Of a stretch of 40,042 nt of DNA, positions 35,939 to 40,042 are shown one piece after another. The notes below the pieces were generated by a model. It did not search any database. It was not told the origin of the DNA and worked only from the letters and a program-made list of their open reading frames with translations. Each line of letters starts with the position of its first letter. The first letter of the stretch is position 1. The DNA comes from Planctomycetota bacterium (GTDB lineage Bacteria; Planctomycetota; UBA1135; UBA2386), in the NCBI GenBank assembly GCA_016235155.1, contig JACRLW010000016.1, positions 1 through 40,042 of the forward strand, given 5' to 3'. The translations under genes were made by a program, and so were the position numbers.

Positions 35939-37635
35939 GCGGTTGGCGCGGCGTGATCGTCTGCGCGGGGCTCGGCGTCGTGCTCTTCGCCATCGGGTGG
36001 TCGGTACGCGCGTGGCGTGACGGCGGCGCGTTCGACACGTGGAACCGCGAGACCGTGCGCGAACTCGTGCCGGACGCAGGGTTCGCATTCCGCGCCGCCC
36101 TCCCCGCCGGTGTTCCGAGCGACGACGAACCTGGCACACGCACGGCGCTGCTCGAGGACGGCCGCCCCTTCGGCGTGGTCGCCGACCACGTCGCGATCCG
36201 CCAACTGGGCGGCGGTCGCTACAGCTTCTGGCGCGGCACGCTGTACTTCTCGACCGAAGACGGCAGCGATCCCCGGTCGAACGGCAGGCGCTACGAGGCT
36301 GCCTGGCCCTCGGCGGGGAAGAGGGCGCTCGAACGCGGCACGCGCTACGGCGCGTGGACGCTGATCGTGCTCGCGTCCATCCTCGGGCTGCGCCGGGCGT
36401 TTCGGCCCTCGCGCCGCACGATGGCGAAGCTCGCGCTCGTGCCGGCCTCGGCGCTGGTTGCGCTCGGCGGGACAGAGCTCTGGCTGCGCATCCGCTATCC
36501 CTTCGCCGACAACGTCTGGCCTGGTCGCTTCGATCCCACGGTCGGCTTCGTGTTCCAGCCGGGCGCTGTCGTACGCCAGACGAATCTCTTCGACTACTGC
36601 ATCGAACAGCGCACCAATGGACTCGGCTTCCTCGATCGGGAAGTCGGCGCCGAGGTCCCGCCCGGGACGCGCCGCATCGTCGTGCTCGGCGACTCGTTCG
36701 TCGAAGCGGTGCAAGTACCGATCGAGGCCAAGTTCCACGTCGTACTCGAGCGGCTCATGCTGGCGCGCGGTGAACGGGTCGCGACGCATGCTTTCGGGAT
36801 GAGCGGCAGCGGTACGAGCAACGAGCTCGCGTTCTACGAGGCGTTCGCGAGCCGCCTCGCGCCCGCCGCCGCGCTGGTCATCGTGCTCGTCGTCAACAAC
36901 GACGTGCCGAACAACTCGGCGCTGCTCGAAGCCGTGCGCAACGGCTGGCACCCCGCACATCCCCCACGCCTGTTCTTCGGCGTCGAGGGTGAGGCGATCA
37001 CGCGCATCCCCATCGACCCGAACTGGGCCGAACACCGCCTGCCCGTCCAAGAACCGGTTGCACCGCGCTCGTCGCTCGACGGGATCAGGCTCGTCCGATG
37101 GGCACGCGCGAACCTCGCCGCGGCGACCGGCGCCGACTTCCAACCGGTCTTCGACGTCTATGCCCGCCGCCTCGAGTGGCTGCGCCGTACGCCCGCCTGG
37201 CGCGACGCGCTCGCCGGATGGAACTGGCCCGACGACGTCGACTTCGACGTGATGACGGCGTGCGCGGATCCGCCGCCAGCGTTCACCGAGGCCCTGCGGC
37301 TGACGGAGCACTCGCTGGCGGTCCTTCGCGATCGCGTGCGCGAGAGCGGTGGAAGCGTGTTGGTCGTCGGCTGCCACAACCTCGGGATTCCGGTCTCGGC
37401 GAACACCTACGGGCGCACGCACTTTCCCCGGTACTGGATCGACGTGATCGAGCCGATGTGCGCGCGGCTCGAGCTTCCCTTCCTCGACCTGCATGCGGAC
37501 TTCGCCGGGAAGGGCATCCTGGGATCGGTCCAGTTCGCCCGCGACGGGCACTGGAACGCCTTCGGCCACGCGAGCGCCGCGGCGGCGATCGACGAGTTCC
37601 TCGCGGCGCACAAAGAGCTACTCACCCCGCGCTGA
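35935..37635 (+). CDS. Membrane SGNH hydrolase with one GGGR/NGRRY domain
   Basis: 566 residues from ATG at 35935, overlapping the methyltransferase stop by 4 bp. A helix at about 6-25 leads to the repeated domain (about 50-124; GGGRYSFW at 92-99, SDPRSNGRRY at 111-120). Two helices follow (YGAWTLIVLASILGL; LALVPASALVALGG) and then the SGNH domain: GDSF block with Ser254, GMSGSGTSNELAFYEAF, VVNNDVPN and DGHWNAFGH with Asp537 and His539. Membrane-bound SGNH proteins in glycan clusters often add or remove acyl groups on the polymer outside the cytoplasm. The basic loop after helix 2 (GLRRAFRPSRRTMAK) suggests it faces the cytoplasm, which would put both the repeated domain and the SGNH domain outside. 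The stop lies within a 36-bp repeat that recurs at 39131. Confidence 0.9.
   Translation: MSGWRGVIVCAGLGVVLFAIGWSVRAWRDGGAFDTWNRETVRELVPDAGFAFRAALPAGVPSDDEPGTRTALLEDGRPFGVVADHVAIRQLGGGRYSFWRGTLYFSTEDGSDPRSNGRRYEAAWPSAGKRALERGTRYGAWTLIVLASILGLRRAFRPSRRTMAKLALVPASALVALGGTELWLRIRYPFADNVWPGRFDPTVGFVFQPGAVVRQTNLFDYCIEQRTNGLGFLDREVGAEVPPGTRRIVVLGDSFVEAVQVPIEAKFHVVLERLMLARGERVATHAFGMSGSGTSNELAFYEAFASRLAPAAALVIVLVVNNDVPNNSALLEAVRNGWHPAHPPRLFFGVEGEAITRIPIDPNWAEHRLPVQEPVAPRSSLDGIRLVRWARANLAAATGADFQPVFDVYARRLEWLRRTPAWRDALAGWNWPDDVDFDVMTACADPPPAFTEALRLTEHSLAVLRDRVRESGGSVLVVGCHNLGIPVSANTYGRTHFPRYWIDVIEPMCARLELPFLDLHADFAGKGILGSVQFARDGHWNAFGHASAAAAIDEFLAAHKELLTPR
36082..36306 (+). repeat. GGGR/NGRRY domain, copy 4
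   Basis: Residues about 50-124 of the SGNH protein. LLEDG, then 15 residues, then GGGRYSFW, and EDGSDPRSNGRRY. The spacing is one residue shorter than in the other three. Confidence 0.88.
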
Positions 37636-37651
37636 GCCGCGGTGGAGCGCG
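37616..37651 (+). repeat. 36-bp direct repeat, copy A
   Basis: AGCTACTC, three mismatched bases, then a 25-bp exact match (CCGCGCTGAGCCGCGG onward, ending at 37651) with 39142-39166. It covers the end and stop of the SGNH gene. A CCGCG/CGCGG hairpin lies within it at 37627-37642. Confidence 0.85.
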
Positions 37652-37672
37652 TGGCGGCCAGCTCCATGCCGG

Positions 37673-38992
37673 TCACGCGCCGCTCGGCACGCTCCGTCGC
37701 CGAGCCCGCACGAAGTCGACGATCGTGGCGGCAAGCAGCAGGTTGCCGAAGAGCACGAGGGGCAAGCCCGGTTCAAAGAGCCGCGGCAGACCCAGGAAGC
37801 AGCAACCGAGCAGCCACGGGAGGACGGTCAGCGCGAAGAGCAGGGCCAGCGCCCGGCGACGCCAGCCGGCGACCGCAAGGCCGAGCAGACCGAGCACGGT
37901 CAGGGCGCGCCGCTTGTCGAGAAGGAGTGCGTCGCGCCAGTCGGGCAGCAGCCGGTCACGCGGCACCTTGCTGAGTGAGATGGCGTGATCGAAAGCGCTG
38001 CGGCACAGCCGGCGGTAGACGTCGCCCAACCAACGCGAGGGGTCCGCCAGGATCCAGCGCCGGAAGCGTTCGCCGAGCCACGCCTCCGCGTCGGCGTCGG
38101 TGGCAAAGCGATGCCGGGCGCCCGCCGTGAACTCGTCGTAGGTGATCGTCAACGTCGTCCCGTCGGGCTCACGTACGTCGATCCGCGCAATCCCGTCGAG
38201 TGCGATCGCGGCGCCGCTCGTCGTCGTCGGAAGCGGACGGCCGTAGAGGCGGTAGGTGCGGATGCCCCACGGCGTCCAGATGAGAAGCGCGCCGAGCACG
38301 AACGCGAGACCGGGCGCCCACAACGCACGCGCTCGGCCGAGTCGCAGCGGAGTCGCGGGGACGGGCGCGGCGAACCACAGCAGCAGTGGGATCGCAACCA
38401 GCGCGACGGCGAAGTTGGCGCGGTTGAACGTCGCGGTCATCGCGAGCGCGCCCACGAGCGACGCCCACGGAACGGACGGAGCCCTCACGAGGCGAAGCGC
38501 TGCGGCGAGAACGAGGTAGAGCATCGCCTCGTGGAGCCCTTCGGTCGCGAACTTGTAGCTCCAGAACACCGACGACCTGGCGAGCGCGACGACCCACAGG
38601 AACGCGATCGGCACGCGCCACGAGCCGAACGCGCGGCGTAGTTCGAGTACGAGCCAGCACGCGCTCGAGAACAGGAGGCACGCCTGCAGCCATCGCCACG
38701 GCGCGAGGTCGACTCCGAACAGGAGGATCTTGACGGCGCCGAGGATCGGCAGGAGCGGCGGTCGATCGCTCTGCCAGAAGTCGTCCTCGGTGAGGGAACC
38801 ACACGCCGCGAAGCCCTCGGCGATGTGGTGGTAGTCCGCCATGTCCGAGAAGGGCTCCTCCTCGGTGACGCCCCAGTAGGAGATGCGCAGCCACCAGAAC
38901 AGCGCGGCGGCTGCGGCAAGAGCGACCGAGCCACCGAGGCCGAGGCGCGGCGCGACCGGTGCGGGGTGCGAGGGCGTGTCGGGGCGGGTCAC
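37673..38992 (-). CDS. Polytopic membrane glycosyltransferase, GT-C (ArnT/PMT)-like
   Basis: 439 residues from GTG at 38992 (VTRPDTPSHPAPVAPRLGL). About ten hydrophobic helices alternate with short loops. The first extracytoplasmic loop has FSDMADYHHIAEGFAAC, placing an Asp where GT-C enzymes keep a catalytic acidic residue, and SDRPPLLPILGAVKIL fits the RPPxxPxxL motif of the PMT_2/ArnT group. Such enzymes use lipid-linked sugars outside the cytoplasm. A long C-terminal region includes a soluble loop with IDVREPDGTTLTITYDEF. The start is chosen because upstream text is not protein-like. The gene is flanked by two 36-bp direct repeats (37616 and 39131), so it may have been inserted or duplicated as a unit. 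Confidence 0.8.
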   Translation of the reverse strand: MTRPDTPSHPAPVAPRLGLGGSVALAAAAALFWWLRISYWGVTEEEPFSDMADYHHIAEGFAACGSLTEDDFWQSDRPPLLPILGAVKILLFGVDLAPWRWLQACLLFSSACWLVLELRRAFGSWRVPIAFLWVVALARSSVFWSYKFATEGLHEAMLYLVLAAALRLVRAPSVPWASLVGALAMTATFNRANFAVALVAIPLLLWFAAPVPATPLRLGRARALWAPGLAFVLGALLIWTPWGIRTYRLYGRPLPTTTSGAAIALDGIARIDVREPDGTTLTITYDEFTAGARHRFATDADAEAWLGERFRRWILADPSRWLGDVYRRLCRSAFDHAISLSKVPRDRLLPDWRDALLLDKRRALTVLGLLGLAVAGWRRRALALLFALTVLPWLLGCCFLGLPRLFEPGLPLVLFGNLLLAATIVDFVRARRRSVPSGA

Positions 38993-39132
38993 GGAGCGCC
39001 GGAGAGGACCACGACGAGTGCGGCAGTCAAGGCTCGGGGCTGGCGGCGGACTCTGCCGGCGCGAACGCTCCGACCCGAGCGCCGGCCGCCACAACCTCGG
39101 GCGCGGCGTCCGGTTTGTGCGGGCACCCGCAG
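38993..39132. other. Intergenic, 140 bp
   Basis: This separates the GT-C-like gene from the GT4 gene, both minus strand. No gene or terminator with a T-run was seen. The second 36-bp repeat starts at its right edge. It may hold the GT-C promoter. Confidence 0.35.
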
Positions 39133-39166
39133 CTACTCGGACCGCGCTGAGCCGCGGTGGAGCGCG
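39131..39166 (+). repeat. 36-bp direct repeat, copy B
   Basis: Matches copy A (37616-37651) at 33 of 36 bases, including 25 consecutive identical bases from 39142. Here it lies over the last codons and stop of the minus-strand GT4 gene, so the same DNA codes on opposite strands in the two places. Confidence 0.85.
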
Positions 39167-40042
39167 ACGCTCGCCTCGATCAAACGATCGACGGCGAAGC
39201 GCCGCTCGACGAGTTCCTTCCCGGCCTGCCCCATGCGCGCGCGCAGCGGTGCGTCGCGGAGCAGACGTTCGCACGCGGCGGCGAGCGGTTCGACCGCCGT
39301 CTCGCGGACGACGATCCCGGTCACGCCGTCGTCGATCGCCTCGACGCTGCCGCCGCCGTCCGTGCACACCACCGGTCGCTCGAGCCACTGCGCTTCGAGC
39401 GCGACGTTGGGGATGCCTTCGAAGGTCGAGACCAGGAGCAGGAGATCGCTCGCGCGCAGGACGCGCAGCGGATCCGTGCGCCGGCCGAGCAGCCTCACGG
39501 TGTCCCCGAGGCCGAGTGCTTCGATCCGCGCGACGAACTCGCCCTCGAGCGCGCCGTGGCCGCCGTGCAGGGCGACGAGGCGCGGGAAACGCTGCCGCAG
39601 GCGCGCGATCACCTCCAGCCACAGCGAGGGGCGCTTCTCCGCCGAGAGCCGGAACAGGCCGGCGACGACCGGGTCGCCGGCCGCGATGCCGAGCTCGCCG
39701 CGCAACGCCGCCACCGCCGCGTCGTCGGGGACCGGCATCGCGTCCGCGTCGAGGCCGTTGTGCACGACGCGGACGCGGCGCGCGTCGATGCCGATCCATG
39801 CCGCATAGTCGCAAGCCCCGGCGCGGGAGTTCGCCGACAACACGAGTCCCGGGACTTCGGCCGCGTGCGCATACCAGCGGCGGAACCATGGGACGTCGAT
39901 GTACGGGAAGTGCGTCGGGTTGACGTTGCGCGCCGAGAGCACGATGCGCGGCACGCCGGTCGCGACTCCGGCGATCGCGCCGAGCAGGTTGGGCTTGTCG
40001 AGCGCCGCGTGCAGCACGTCCGGCGCGGACGACGCGACGTGC
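39133..40042 (-). CDS. Glycosyltransferase family 4, C-terminal part (5' end beyond right edge)
   Basis: At least 303 residues are visible, ending at 39133; the frame is open to the right edge, so the start is outside. The visible part begins within the N-terminal GT-B domain (DVLHAALDKPNLLGAIAGVA) and includes VVHNGLDADAM, FRLSAEKRPSLWLEVIARLR, and E-x7-E in EGIPNVALEAQWLERPVV. It closely parallels the GT4 part of the AsnB fusion (EEKRPLVFVN; EGLPNALLEAQWFERPVV; NPTQYP against NPTHFP), so the two are probably paralogues, perhaps transferring a similar sugar. A GTG at 40017 is internal and not the real start. The last codons lie in the 36-bp repeat. Confidence 0.92.
   Translation of the reverse strand, partial: HVASSAPDVLHAALDKPNLLGAIAGVATGVPRIVLSARNVNPTHFPYIDVPWFRRWYAHAAEVPGLVLSANSRAGACDYAAWIGIDARRVRVVHNGLDADAMPVPDDAAVAALRGELGIAAGDPVVAGLFRLSAEKRPSLWLEVIARLRQRFPRLVALHGGHGALEGEFVARIEALGLGDTVRLLGRRTDPLRVLRASDLLLLVSTFEGIPNVALEAQWLERPVVCTDGGGSVEAIDDGVTGIVVRETAVEPLAAACERLLRDAPLRARMGQAGKELVERRFAVDRLIEASVALHRGSARSE

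Noticed and set aside
39133..40017. GTG at 40017 as start of the right-edge GT4
   Set aside because: The GT-B domain is already under way there and the frame continues past the edge; family members have about 90-100 further N-terminal residues.

Overview
The window is very GC-rich bacterial DNA, densely coded on both strands. Few starts have a clear Shine-Dalgarno sequence, and GTG and TTG starts are common. Several families point to Planctomycetota (PVC superphylum): a giant secreted protein joining FG-GAP repeats, a PVC-type propeller, HEAT repeats, a CQACH cytochrome c and a DUF1080 domain; a Gfo/Idh/MocA oxidoreductase of the ACTVPMA type; a ThuA-like secreted protein; and an FHA/CAP fusion. 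No rRNA, tRNA, CRISPR array or complete insertion sequence was found.

Layout. (1) 1-6858, minus strand: a sugar-oxidation operon of Gfo/Idh/MocA oxidoreductase, the multidomain cytochrome/3-keto-glycoside hydrolase-like protein, and an MFS transporter that runs off the left edge. A divergent SDR gene follows at 6949-7776. (2) 7743-8996: a secreted ThuA-like protein with one in-frame TGA, followed at the right distance by a SECIS-like hairpin; it is a candidate selenoprotein. (3) 9212-10602: a small lipoprotein and a frameshifted SGNH hydrolase. (4) 10905-12114: an Rpn/PD-(D/E)XK mobile nuclease plus a truncated, rearranged second copy. (5) 12156-22894, all minus strand: a large secreted protein, NUDIX hydrolase, UvrD/PcrA-type helicase with a 20-nt deletion in motif III, a sigma54-type AAA+ protein with an internal deletion, an FHA-membrane-CAP protein and a secreted vWA protein. 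(6) 22971-26215: a secreted PcRGLX/YetA-like protein and an AAA_14/DUF4143 ATPase. (7) 26712-40042: a surface-polysaccharide cluster with glycosyltransferases, an AsnB-GT4 fusion, a small membrane protein, a methyltransferase, a membrane SGNH hydrolase, a GT-C-like membrane protein and a GT4 cut by the right edge.

The strongest novelty is in region 7. A small domain, recognised by an EDG motif about 16 residues before GGGR[HY] and ending in S[DN]P-x-[ST]NGR-x-Y, occurs four times in three genes: twice between the AsnB and GT4 parts of the 1432-residue fusion, once as nearly all of a 139-residue membrane protein, and once in a membrane SGNH hydrolase. The genes from the fusion to the SGNH hydrolase are joined by 4-bp stop/start overlaps, so they are probably made together. 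I know no named family for this domain. A reasonable model is a shared glycan-binding or docking module for enzymes that amidate, glycosylate, methylate and acylate one surface polymer; this is inference.

Several genes look damaged: two frameshifts, one 20-nt deletion, one apparent 69-nt in-frame deletion and one truncated duplicate. Either the locus is decaying or the assembly has local errors. Read mapping would separate these.
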